Shown: positions 1 to 7,799 of the stretch, in pieces
Position numbering within the stretch: the first letter of the stretch is position 1
How the letters are laid out: every line of letters begins with the position of its first letter
Source of the DNA: JAVVSR01 sp036654095
GTDB taxonomy: Bacteria > Bacillota > Clostridia > Christensenellales > CAG-917
Direction of reading: 5' to 3'
DNA: 64,000 nucleotides
NCBI GenBank assembly: GCA_036654095.1
Contig: JAVVSR010000004.1
Coordinates: 1 to 64,000 of the forward strand
The notes under the pieces: generated by a model
What the model saw: only the letters and a program-made list of their open reading frames with translations
Told to the model about the DNA's origin: nothing
Database searches by the model: none
Program-made: the position numbers and the translations under genes

Positions 1-580
1 TTCGGCGACAGCTTTTATATACTACCATATGCGTTTTTTATTGTCAACAGTTTTTTTGGTGTTTTTTGCACTTTTTTTAACTTTTTTAATTTATTTTAAA
101 ATGTCGATGAATAAAGGCCTATCGGCATAAAACCACACATTTACGACGAATTCTGTAATTATACTACATATGGTATATAACAAATTTTTGTACCCAATTT
201 TTTAATATTAACGCTCATAAAAACACTATACAATTAAATAACATTATAAATTTGCGTTTAAATAAAATTTTACTATTGTATAGAATTTATGAAATTTTAG
301 AAAATATAAAAATTAATTGAATATGCGGTTTCCTTAAATATAGTATTTAAATTATCTACATACTATTTTACCCGAAAATAAACGTAGCCTTTAAATTTAA
401 TTTATATAGATATTAACTTAATGTTTGCTTAAACAAATTTTTGCGCGTATCTCGCACGCGCACTCGCGCGCACGTACGAGCGCGTATATTTATAGGATAA
501 GTTTTGGCATAAACCAACAATCCAAACTTTACAACTGCTAGCGTGATAATAAAAAAATATATTGGTTTCCTAAATAAAAA
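1..580. other. AT-rich intergenic region without a recognisable gene
   Basis: No ORF with a ribosome binding site and no recognisable RNA gene is visible on either strand. The stretch is very AT-rich, apart from a CpG-rich block of alternating purine-pyrimidine character at about 442-488 (see findings). The gene to the left lies outside the window. Confidence 0.6.
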
Positions 581-604
581 AACGTCCTCATAAATGAGAA
601 CGTT
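581..604 (-). terminator. Intrinsic terminator after mnmA
   Basis: Inverted repeat AACGTCCTCA / TGAGAACGTT with a TAAA loop and one mismatch. Read on the minus strand it is followed by TTTTTTATTTA, the form of a rho-independent terminator, and it lies 6 bases after the mnmA stop. Confidence 0.75.
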
Positions 605-610
605 TGTAAT

Positions 611-1681
611 TTATTTTACAATGTCAATTTCGCCGCCGCCTAAGCAGACATTGTCGTTATACAAAACAGCATATTGACCTCGCGCTACCGCGCGCTGCAT
701 AGTATCAAATATAATACGCACATTATCGCCCTCAAGTTTAGCCGTTGCTGTTTGCAAAGGTTGGCGATGACGTATCCTGACTTGACACCTAAATTCCATA
801 TTTTGAGGACGTTCTGTAATAAAATTAAAGGATTTAGTTAAAATTTCATTTGAAAACAACCTATCACATTCGCCCTGATTGACATACAATATATTTTTTT
901 CGACATCTTTATCAATTACAAACCAAGGCTCGCCATTCCCCGCTCCACCTAATCCGAACCCTTTTCGTTGACCTACGGTGTAATAATACACACCATTATG
1001 CTTGCCTACGATATGCCCGTCCAGTGTTTTTATATCGCCTTCGCGCATTGGAATATAATTAGCCAAAAACTCTCTAAACTTGCGTTCGCCAATAAAACAT
1101 ATACCTGTGCTATCTTTCTTATCGGCAGTCGACAAGCCATATTTTTCGGCAAGTTTTCTCACCTCGCCTTTTACCATATTACCAACAGGAAAAATTACAT
1201 TTTCAATTTGTTGTTCAGATACTTGATTTAAAAAGTAAGTTTGGTCTTTGTTTTCATCAACTGCACGGGTTAAATAAGTGTGTTCTGACGATTTTAACAC
1301 ATTACAATAGTGTCCAGTAGCTATAAAGTCTGCATTTAGTTGTTTAGCGTAATGCGCAAAGCAACTGAATTTAATTTCCTTATTACACAAAACATCGGGG
1401 TTAGGCGTGAGCCCTCTTTTATAATAGTCAACAAATTGCATAAAAACTTTATCCATATATTCGTGGCTAAAATCAACGGTATAATAGGGAATGCCCAAAG
1501 TTGATGAAACGGATTTTACATCACAAAAATCTTCTTCCGCGGTACACGAGCCGTTATCGTCAGTTTCACGCCAGTTGCGCATAAACAAGCCGATAACATC
1601 GTACCCCTGTTCCTTTAATAATAGAGCGGCAACAGAACTGTCGACACCTCCGCTCATTCCAATTACAACGCGCTTATTCAT
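611..1681 (-). CDS. mnmA: tRNA-specific 2-thiouridylase MnmA
   Basis: 356 residues, the usual MnmA length. The enzyme activates U34 of tRNA-Lys, tRNA-Glu and tRNA-Gln with ATP and replaces the 2-oxygen by sulfur. The N-terminal PP-loop SGGVDSS is at residues 10-16, and the two catalytic cysteines are C99 (PDVLCNKEIKF) and C195 (STGICFIG). A TGHYC motif follows the expected spacing. The start codon lies inside the last codons of cysK (8-base overlap), so the two are probably translated from one message. MnmA usually takes persulfide sulfur from a cysteine desulfurase, and none is encoded here, so cysK next door may only supply cysteine. The family call is firm. Confidence 0.95.
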   Translation of the reverse strand: MNKRVVIGMSGGVDSSVAALLLKEQGYDVIGLFMRNWRETDDNGSCTAEEDFCDVKSVSSTLGIPYYTVDFSHEYMDKVFMQFVDYYKRGLTPNPDVLCNKEIKFSCFAHYAKQLNADFIATGHYCNVLKSSEHTYLTRAVDENKDQTYFLNQVSEQQIENVIFPVGNMVKGEVRKLAEKYGLSTADKKDSTGICFIGERKFREFLANYIPMREGDIKTLDGHIVGKHNGVYYYTVGQRKGFGLGGAGNGEPWFVIDKDVEKNILYVNQGECDRLFSNEILTKSFNFITERPQNMEFRCQVRIRHRQPLQTATAKLEGDNVRIIFDTMQRAVARGQYAVLYNDNVCLGGGEIDIVK

Positions 1682-2582
1682 TTACTAATTCCGTTGAAAG
1701 ATATTTCATACCACTGTCGGGAAGTACTACCACAAAATTACCTTTCTCATTGCGCCTTATTAAATTTAAAACACCTTGCAACGCCGCGCCACTTGAAATA
1801 CCTGCAAATATGCCTTCTTTTTTAGCTAAATTGCGCGCGCACTCGAACGCTTCGTCATCAGAAACCGTTTCAATAGCATTGATTTTTTCAAGTTTAATCA
1901 GCTGTGGAATAAAATTCGCTCCAATGCCTTGGATTTTATGCGCGCCTGCTTCTCCTCCCGATAGCATTGCGCTTGACTTAGGTTCAACTGCGCACACCTT
2001 AGTTTTTATGTTAAATGTATCAATATATTTTTGTATCCCCATAATAGTCCCGCCCGAACCGACGCCTGCGACTATCCAACTAATTTCATTGAGGTCGGCA
2101 AATATTTCGCGAGCCGTGGTAACGAAATGCGCGTTGACATTGGACAAATTTTCAAATTGTGATGGTATAAAAGAATTTTCATATTTTGATTTCAACTCTT
2201 TGGCCATATTTATCGCCCCTAGCATACCTTTTGACTTATCGGTCAAAACAATTTCCGCGCCATATGCTTGTAAAATTTTTATACGTTCAATGCTCATATT
2301 TTCAGGCATAGTTAGTATTAGCTTTAGCCGCATTGCTGAGCATACCATCGCTAAACCGATACCTGTATTTCCCGAAGTCGGCTCGATAATAACGCTATTT
2401 AAATTAATTTTACCTTGAGTAAACGCGTCGTTAATCATAAAATATGCCGCTCTGTCCTTGCTGCTTCCCGATGGATTAAAGCTTTCAAGTTTAGCGTATA
2501 CGGTTGCGTCAACAGTTGAAAATTGTTTTAGCTTGACTAGCGGAGTTTTACCAATAGTTTCAATTATGCTATCATATATCAT
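1674..2582 (-). CDS. cysK: Cysteine synthase (O-acetylserine sulfhydrylase)
   Basis: 302 residues, fold type II PLP enzyme that makes L-cysteine from O-acetylserine and sulfide. Visible signatures are NPSGSSKDRAA with the predicted PLP lysine K42, the substrate loop TSGNTG at residues 69-74, and the phosphate-binding GSGGT. The start has an AGAGGT ribosome binding site about 8 bases upstream and a promoter at 2602-2630. The gene overlaps mnmA downstream, a pairing that could tie cysteine supply to tRNA thiolation. CysK and CysM or related beta-substituting enzymes are hard to separate by eye, so the exact substrate is inferred. Confidence 0.92.
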   Translation of the reverse strand: MIYDSIIETIGKTPLVKLKQFSTVDATVYAKLESFNPSGSSKDRAAYFMINDAFTQGKINLNSVIIEPTSGNTGIGLAMVCSAMRLKLILTMPENMSIERIKILQAYGAEIVLTDKSKGMLGAINMAKELKSKYENSFIPSQFENLSNVNAHFVTTAREIFADLNEISWIVAGVGSGGTIMGIQKYIDTFNIKTKVCAVEPKSSAMLSGGEAGAHKIQGIGANFIPQLIKLEKINAIETVSDDEAFECARNLAKKEGIFAGISSGAALQGVLNLIRRNEKGNFVVVLPDSGMKYLSTELVNE

Positions 2583-2601
2583 AAATAATTACCTCTGTTT
2601 T

Positions 2602-2630
2602 ATTGTATAATTTTTAAGCCAATAAGTCAA
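2602..2630 (-). promoter_or_regulatory. Sigma-A type promoter of cysK-mnmA
   Basis: On the minus strand, -35 TTGACT (2625-2630) and -10 TACAAT (2602-2607) are separated by 17 bases, placing the start about 12-15 bases before the cysK coding region. That is a very short leader, so a riboswitch or T-box is unlikely here. Confidence 0.6.
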
Positions 2631-2808
2631 TATATATTGCATTAATGACTTTGTTTATCTAGTTCAATTAAAACAACATATTCTTAGCTTGCGCAAATAT
2701 TGTTTGCATATATTATATTTAATAATTTACAACGCGGTAAAAAATTATAATTTTGCTTACACAAACTAAACCTTTGTGGATAATATAATGTATGTGGCGT
2801 TAAATAAA

Positions 2809-2837
2809 TTGACAATATCATATGTTTTCCGTATAAT
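2809..2837 (+). promoter_or_regulatory. Consensus sigma-A promoter of pilT
   Basis: Perfect TTGACA (2809-2814), 17-base spacer, perfect TATAAT (2832-2837). Transcription would start near 2844, about 35 bases before the pilT start codon. Confidence 0.8.
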
Positions 2838-2878
2838 GTCAGTTATAACATTTTAAATAGGATAGTAAAAGGACTGAT

Positions 2879-4150
2879 ATGACACAAGATGATAATTCAA
2901 CCGATGATATCAACACGGAAGATTTAATTGGCCGTATATTGGAAGTTGCTTCCGATAATATTATGCGCGTGGTAGAAGGCGAAATTGATGTTGACGAAGC
3001 GGTGCAGTCAATGACGGAGAAGCCGACAGTATCGGCGAAAGAAGAGAAAATGAGTTCTGTAAAACCCACAAAAAAACTTCCTCATCCTGCTTATTTGGAA
3101 ACATTACGCGCGTTTTTACGCGTTTGCGATGAGCGTAAAAGCAGTGATTTACATATTAAAACAGGCAATAAACCTTGTGTCCGTGTTACCAATTCCATCG
3201 ACGCTATCGACGAGGAAGGCTGTACCGATACTCAGGTTTACGGTATTATACAATCAATTATTCCCGAAAATATGTATGACAAATTTTTGTCTGAAAAGGA
3301 AATTGACTTTTCGTTTTCCTTAGATGGCGCTAGATATCGCGCCAATGCCTATTTGGATTTTAATGGTCCTTCTCTCTCGATAAGACGGTATAACGCTAAA
3401 ACTCTAAGTTTTGAAGAATTGGGTATTCCAATTATCCTGCGCGAGTTATCGCTTCGTAAAAACGGCCTGATTTTACTCACTGGCCCAACTGGTAGCGGCA
3501 AGTCAACTACGCTTGCGGCAATTATTGAATATTTAAACAACACGGTCAGCGAGCATATAATCACACTTGAAGACCCTATTGAGTTTGTACACCAAAGCAA
3601 CAAGTGTTTAATTACACAACGTGAGGTTGGGCGCGATACAGACAGCTTTGCCAAAGCGTTGAGGTCAAGTCTTCGTCAAGACCCAGATGTTATAATGTTG
3701 GGCGAAATGCGCGACTTGGAAAGTATCGCTACCGCGCTTACAGCTGCTGAAACGGGTCACTTGGTGTTGGCAACACTCCACACGACTGGCGCTGAAAACG
3801 CGATTGACCGCATAATTGACTCATTCCCCGCCAATCAACAAGACCAAATCCGAACACAGTTGGCAATGGTTCTTTTGTGTGTAGTTTCGCAACAACTTAT
3901 TCCGCGCGCCAAAGCAGATACCCGAGTGCTTGCGACGGAACTTTTAATCACCAATTCAGCGGTAAGAAGCTTAATACGTCAAGGTAAAATTTTTCAAATA
4001 CCAAATACTATGCAAACTAGCCGCAACGTTGGCATGTACACTATCAATCAGTGCCTTGAGGATTTATATAAGAAAGGCGAAATATCAAATGAAAGTTTTT
4101 TGCTGTATCAAACTAATTTGACCAATATTACTAACAAGGGTCAATATTGA
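2879..4150 (+). CDS. pilT: Type IV pilus retraction ATPase-like protein (PilT family)
   Basis: 423 residues. After a charged, probably disordered N-terminal extension of about 65 residues comes a PilT/GspE-type hexameric ATPase: Walker A GPTGSGKST around K208, LEDPIEF (Asp box), Walker B LGEMRD and the His box LATLHTTGA. In type IV pilus systems PilT powers fibre disassembly and twitching. The start has an AAAGGA site at 2867-2872. No pilin, assembly ATPase, PilC or prepilin peptidase gene is in the window, so this is an orphan copy. It could serve a pilus encoded elsewhere, or another secretion-type ATPase role. The ORF is flanked by its own promoter and a terminator, so it appears monocistronic. 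Confidence 0.88.
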   Translation: MTQDDNSTDDINTEDLIGRILEVASDNIMRVVEGEIDVDEAVQSMTEKPTVSAKEEKMSSVKPTKKLPHPAYLETLRAFLRVCDERKSSDLHIKTGNKPCVRVTNSIDAIDEEGCTDTQVYGIIQSIIPENMYDKFLSEKEIDFSFSLDGARYRANAYLDFNGPSLSIRRYNAKTLSFEELGIPIILRELSLRKNGLILLTGPTGSGKSTTLAAIIEYLNNTVSEHIITLEDPIEFVHQSNKCLITQREVGRDTDSFAKALRSSLRQDPDVIMLGEMRDLESIATALTAAETGHLVLATLHTTGAENAIDRIIDSFPANQQDQIRTQLAMVLLCVVSQQLIPRAKADTRVLATELLITNSAVRSLIRQGKIFQIPNTMQTSRNVGMYTINQCLEDLYKKGEISNESFLLYQTNLTNITNKGQY

Positions 4151-4265
4151 TTAGTAAATTAAAAGATATAAAGTTTTATTTTAATTAAGTTTGGCGACTG
4201 TCGTTTTTTGTTATAAAAAAATTAGTTAGCGACGCAAAGTTTAATATTCTTATTAACCAAAACAA

Positions 4266-4293
4266 AAACGCTTACGGATTACCGTAAGCGTTT
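4266..4293. terminator. Bidirectional terminator between pilT and the GPH symporter gene
   Basis: Perfect 12-bp stem AAACGCTTACGG / CCGTAAGCGTTT with an ATTA loop. T-rich tracts flank it in both reading directions, and the two genes converge on it. Confidence 0.8.
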
Positions 4294-4349
4294 ACTTTAT
4301 TTAAATATATTTTGCATTTCGATTTTTTAAAAATCAAGTTTTACAAAAT

Positions 4350-5897
4350 TTATTTTGCCTCGTCTGAAGCCAAATTTGATTCAGCTGCGGCTTTTTCGGC
4401 CTTGCGCTCCTCTATTTCGCCAACTAACTGCGCCTGACGTTTTTCAGTTAAATCGTAGAAGAACATTGGAACTACACACAAAAACATACTAATTACGCCC
4501 GATAATACCAAGATATTCCAAAGTTTGTTTGTCGCTTCAACTGTAATCGTTGCCGAGTTACCTTGGAAAATATTTGTCATTTGATAAGCAATTAAACCGA
4601 TAAACGCGCCTGCCGCCATACCAATTTTATTAATAAATGTTTGCATTGCAAAGCAGATACCCTCAGCGCGTTCGCCTGTTTTCCACTCAAGATATTCAAC
4701 CGTATCGCCAATCATTGCATAAGTCATAATGTTTGAAAAACCTTGTGGAATACCAATAATAATTAAAGCTGCTGCGCAAAGCATCAATTCCGTTTTGGTT
4801 TGATAGCCCACGAAATACATAACAAGCATTGCCGCGGCGCCCAATAAGTGCGAATAAATAAACGTGTTTTTCTTGCCGAATTTTTTAGTAAACCAAGGTA
4901 CTAATATTGAAGCAACCAACCCGCCGGGAATAACAAGCATAGTAATTAAACCATACATACCTTCATTGCCTAAAGCGTATTTAGCAAAATACAAACCACC
5001 TGCGCCACCATAAACCATTTTTGCTGAACCGAGTATGCCCGAAAGCACAATTAACATTAACGGTTTGTTTTTAAATAAAAGTTGCAAATTGTGTTTTAAT
5101 GAAGGAGGCGCTTCAGTAGCGGTATAGCGTTCCTTAGTATTTTTGAAGCCATAATAGAACATCGGAACCGAAACAACTACAATAATAAGTGCGGCTACAA
5201 AATAAATCCAACGCAGACAAGCCATATATTCAGTGAGCATAGCGGGGTTTGGAACCCACTTTGACGCGCCGTCAATGACCTCCTCAATCATAAGCCCTTT
5301 AGCCTTAGGAATGTTTGCCGTAAAAACGGGTAATCCTATTGTAACAATACCTGCGCCTGCCGTGCAAAATAACCTAGCGACAGTAAGCATATTGCCACGG
5401 ATACGAGTATTGTTTGTCATAGCCGTTGACAATCCCCAATAAGGAACGTCAGCAATCGTATAAACAACACTCCACGTTATGTAAATAACTGAAATTGCGG
5501 CAAATCCACCGCTTGTAGCTTTAAATGCGGGGAGAAAACACAACACCGTAATAATGGCGATTGGAATTGCCATCCATTTCAAATAAGGCCTACATTTACC
5601 CCACTTTGTGCGCGTTCTGTCAACAATACTACCCATAATCGGGTCATTTAGCGCATCGAAAATACGTGTTGCCAACATCAAATACGCTACGGCCATCGTG
5701 CCAACAACGCCACCAAGGGTCATATTGTTGTCAAAACCAATAGCGTCGGTCATAAACATCATAAGGTATGAACCGATAATTGTGCAAATCAAGTTTTGTC
5801 CAAAACCCGTAATACTGTACGCAATCGCTTCTTTAGGTTGCATATCGTCGCCAGGCTTTGTGCCAAACAACTTGTGAAAAAATGGTTTTTCGTTCAT
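4350..5897 (-). CDS. GPH-family (MelB-like) cation:sugar symporter
   Basis: 515 residues with about 12 hydrophobic segments, typical of glycoside-pentoside-hexuronide:cation symporters within the MFS superfamily. The N-terminal region has the family pattern AYSITGFGQNL followed by MMFMTDAIG, and the cytoplasmic loop motif NDPIMGSIVDRTRTKWGKCRPY (D and R rich) that is typical of MelB relatives. The protein would import a glycoside or sugar acid with Na+ or H+. The C-terminus is a charged Ala/Glu/Lys tail. A GGAG site precedes the start. It is monocistronic, with its own promoter and terminator and no neighbouring glycosidase, so the substrate cannot be predicted. Confidence 0.88.
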   Translation of the reverse strand: MNEKPFFHKLFGTKPGDDMQPKEAIAYSITGFGQNLICTIIGSYLMMFMTDAIGFDNNMTLGGVVGTMAVAYLMLATRIFDALNDPIMGSIVDRTRTKWGKCRPYLKWMAIPIAIITVLCFLPAFKATSGGFAAISVIYITWSVVYTIADVPYWGLSTAMTNNTRIRGNMLTVARLFCTAGAGIVTIGLPVFTANIPKAKGLMIEEVIDGASKWVPNPAMLTEYMACLRWIYFVAALIIVVVSVPMFYYGFKNTKERYTATEAPPSLKHNLQLLFKNKPLMLIVLSGILGSAKMVYGGAGGLYFAKYALGNEGMYGLITMLVIPGGLVASILVPWFTKKFGKKNTFIYSHLLGAAAMLVMYFVGYQTKTELMLCAAALIIIGIPQGFSNIMTYAMIGDTVEYLEWKTGERAEGICFAMQTFINKIGMAAGAFIGLIAYQMTNIFQGNSATITVEATNKLWNILVLSGVISMFLCVVPMFFYDLTEKRQAQLVGEIEERKAEKAAAESNLASDEAK

Positions 5898-5928
5898 AAT
5901 TTTCTCCTAAATACAGTCTATCTTATCA

Positions 5929-5957
5929 AGTATAACATATGCTTTATTAAATTTCAA
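5929..5957 (-). promoter_or_regulatory. Sigma-A promoter of the GPH symporter gene
   Basis: On the minus strand, -35 TTGAAA (5952-5957), 17-base spacer and -10 TATACT (5929-5934), about 30 bases before the start codon. Confidence 0.65.
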
Positions 5958-6029
5958 ACAATAATGCAACGATTTTTTAATTTTATTTTGTTCAATTTGC
6001 TTAAAAGAAAATATTAAAAACAATAATAT

Positions 6030-6058
6030 TTGACCTTTAGTACAAATTAGGATATAAT
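6030..6058 (+). promoter_or_regulatory. Sigma-A promoter of the M29 aminopeptidase gene
   Basis: TTGACC (6030-6035), 17-base spacer, TATAAT (6053-6058). The leader to the start codon at 6126 is about 60 bases. Confidence 0.7.
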
Positions 6059-6125
6059 ATAATTCATTATAAAGCTAAATTTATTGATGTACAGTTTACT
6101 ATTAACAAATTTTATGAGGTGTTTT

Positions 6126-7358
6126 ATGGAATTTAAGGACAAGCTTGCTAGATTTTCCGAGTTAGTCATAAAGGTAGGCGTAAATCTTCAGTCGGGAGAG
6201 GAACTTTATATAAGTTCGCCCGTAGCGTGCGCAGATGTCGCGCGGAGTATGGCAGAGGTCGCCTATAAGTCAGGCGCAAAAGATGTAATCATTATTTATG
6301 ATGATGAACTTTTTGCCAAAATCCGAATTACAAATACCGATACCGAAACACTTTGTAATATTCCAGAATGGCAAAAAAAAATGCGCGATACTATTGCTGA
6401 AAAAAAAGCTTGCTATATTGCCATTGCAAGCGACGACCCTGAATTATTTTCCGATGTTTCAGCCGACAAAATGGCAGCTTATTCAAAAGCAAAACATCAA
6501 AGTTTTGCAAAGTTTTACGACGCGTCAATGTCAAACAATATTAAGTGGTGTGTTGCATCTGCGCCCTCGCCTAGTTGGGCTAAAAGCATTTTCCCTAATC
6601 TTTCCGAAACCGAGGCAATTTCTTCATTGTGGGAGCTGATATTTAAATCTATGCGCGTATACGAAGATAATCCCGTTTCGGCTTGGAATAATCATAATCA
6701 ACGGCTAATTAAATATTGTGAATTTTTAAATAAAAATGAATTTGTATCAATGCATTACAAAAACTCTATCGGCACGGATTTTACAGTTGGATTGCCTAAA
6801 AATTATGTGTTTACAGGCGGGCTTGAAAACTCGGCTTGGGGTTGTCCATTTACGGCAAATATGCCCACTGAAGAGGTTTTTTCTGCTCCTCATAAATATA
6901 GCGCAAACGGCACTCTCGTTTCATCAATGCCTCTGTGCCATATGGGCAAACTTATTAAAAACTTTAGTTTAACATTCAAAAACGGCGAAGTAACTGCGTT
7001 TTCAGCCGAAACAGGTTATGATACCCTTAAATGTATTATTGATACCGACAATGGCTCAAAATACCTTGGCGAAATTGCTTTAATCGGCTATGATACCCCT
7101 ATTCAAAATCTTAAAACGCTGTTTTTAAATACGCTTTTTGACGAAAATGCAAGCTGTCATTTTGCTTTAGGTAAAGCATACCCCACTTGCGTTAAAGGCA
7201 CTGAAAATTTGTCCGAAAAGGAACTCGACGCAATCGGCGTAAATAACAGCTTAGAACACGTTGATTTTATGGTTGGCACTTCTGACCTAAGTATTGTAGC
7301 GACAAAAGCAGATGGCTCGAAAGTTCAAATCTTCAAGGACGGCAATTTTGTAATATAA
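6126..7358 (+). CDS. M29-family metallo-aminopeptidase (AmpS-like)
   Basis: 410 residues from the ATG at 6126, chosen because GAGGT (6116-6120) is correctly spaced; an upstream in-frame ATG at 6084 has no such site and would add 14 unconserved residues. M29 enzymes are cytoplasmic dimers with a two-metal site that release N-terminal residues from peptides. The expected ligand pattern is present: a Glu in NMPTEEVFSAP, a Glu in KYLGEIAL, His and Tyr in CHFALGKAYP, and the final H-x-D in SLEHVDFMVG. A second, diverged member lies at 29548-30666. No terminator hairpin separates it from the tRNA gene, so read-through into the tRNA is possible. Confidence 0.92.
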   Translation: MEFKDKLARFSELVIKVGVNLQSGEELYISSPVACADVARSMAEVAYKSGAKDVIIIYDDELFAKIRITNTDTETLCNIPEWQKKMRDTIAEKKACYIAIASDDPELFSDVSADKMAAYSKAKHQSFAKFYDASMSNNIKWCVASAPSPSWAKSIFPNLSETEAISSLWELIFKSMRVYEDNPVSAWNNHNQRLIKYCEFLNKNEFVSMHYKNSIGTDFTVGLPKNYVFTGGLENSAWGCPFTANMPTEEVFSAPHKYSANGTLVSSMPLCHMGKLIKNFSLTFKNGEVTAFSAETGYDTLKCIIDTDNGSKYLGEIALIGYDTPIQNLKTLFLNTLFDENASCHFALGKAYPTCVKGTENLSEKELDAIGVNNSLEHVDFMVGTSDLSIVATKADGSKVQIFKDGNFVI

Positions 7359-7385
7359 TAAAACTAGCCCCGAAAGGGGCATTAT

Positions 7386-7462
7386 GTACTCGTAGCTCAG
7401 TTGGATAGAGCATTAGACTCCGACTCTAAAGGCCGCTGGTTCGACTCCAGTCGAGTACACCA
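7386..7462 (+). tRNA. tRNA-Arg(CCG) with encoded CCA
   Basis: 77 bases folding into a standard cloverleaf. The acceptor stem is GTACTCG/CGAGTAC, the D-arm GCTC...GAGC, the anticodon stem TTAGA/TCTAA with loop CTCCGAC (anticodon CCG, reading CGG), and the T-arm GCTGG TTCGACT CCAGT. The discriminator is A and the 3' CCA is encoded. Confidence 0.97.
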
Positions 7463-7464
7463 AT

Positions 7465-7507
7465 AAGAAATAAAACGAACCTTAATTGCGAGTTCGTTTT
7501 ATTTCTT
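7465..7507 (+). terminator. Long perfect hairpin terminating the tRNA-Arg transcript
   Basis: A 16-bp perfect inverted repeat (AAGAAATAAAACGAAC at 7465-7480, complement at 7492-7507) around an 11-base loop, starting 3 bases after the CCA. The downstream arm itself contains the T-rich tract, which suits an intrinsic terminator. Confidence 0.65.
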
Positions 7508-7618
7508 GCCAAAAGTTACTTTGGAATGTTTCTAAATTTTAATATACACAATAAATGGCGGATAGATAATGGCATCAAATTGATAACAATAAATATTATA
7601 GGAATATTTTTTTAAATA

Positions 7619-7647
7619 TTGACACGTTAGGCTAAACACGTTATAAT
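7619..7647 (+). promoter_or_regulatory. Consensus promoter of the first ABC exporter operon, with a direct repeat
   Basis: Perfect TTGACA (7619-7624), 17-base spacer, perfect TATAAT (7642-7647). The octamer ACACGTTA occurs twice inside it (7622-7629 and 7636-7643), 14 bases apart, which could be a regulator binding site. The transcript would carry a leader of about 145 bases with two tiny ORFs. Confidence 0.75.
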
Positions 7648-7661
7648 TAAAAAAGGATAAT

Positions 7662-7697
7662 ATGGAAGCTGTAAATTTTGAAATTTTCTACATTTAA
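7662..7697 (+). CDS. Possible 11-residue leader peptide
   Basis: ATG at 7662 follows AAAGGA with good spacing and encodes MEAVNFEIFYI before a TAA. It is the first ORF of the exporter transcript, only about 8-15 bases after the predicted transcription start. It is too short to classify. It may be translated as a control peptide or be chance. Confidence 0.25.
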   Translation: MEAVNFEIFYI

Positions 7698-7724
7698 AAA
7701 AATTTGTTTTTGGGGGAGTTTTTT

Positions 7725-7793
7725 ATGAAAGCAAAACAATTTGCATGTAAGACAATGAGTATCTTTATAGATATGATTGTTATTTATAGGTAA
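7725..7793 (+). CDS. Small ORF (22 aa) in front of an ABC exporter
   Basis: Strong site GGGGGAG (7712-7718) six bases before an ATG; the peptide begins MKAKQFACKTMSIFI and ends in DMIVIYR. The stop is 6 bases before the first permease start, so it is placed like the first cistron of the operon. It has a basic N-terminus, one cysteine and a hydrophobic C-terminal half. Candidate roles are a secreted or membrane peptide handled by the exporter, or a leader peptide controlling it. I do not recognise the sequence. Confidence 0.45.
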   Translation: MKAKQFACKTMSIFIDMIVIYR

Positions 7794-7799
7794 TGAGAG

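Noticed and set aside
1750..2418. 222-residue antisense ORF over cysK
   Set aside because: It is complementary to conserved cysK coding sequence and has no start signal.
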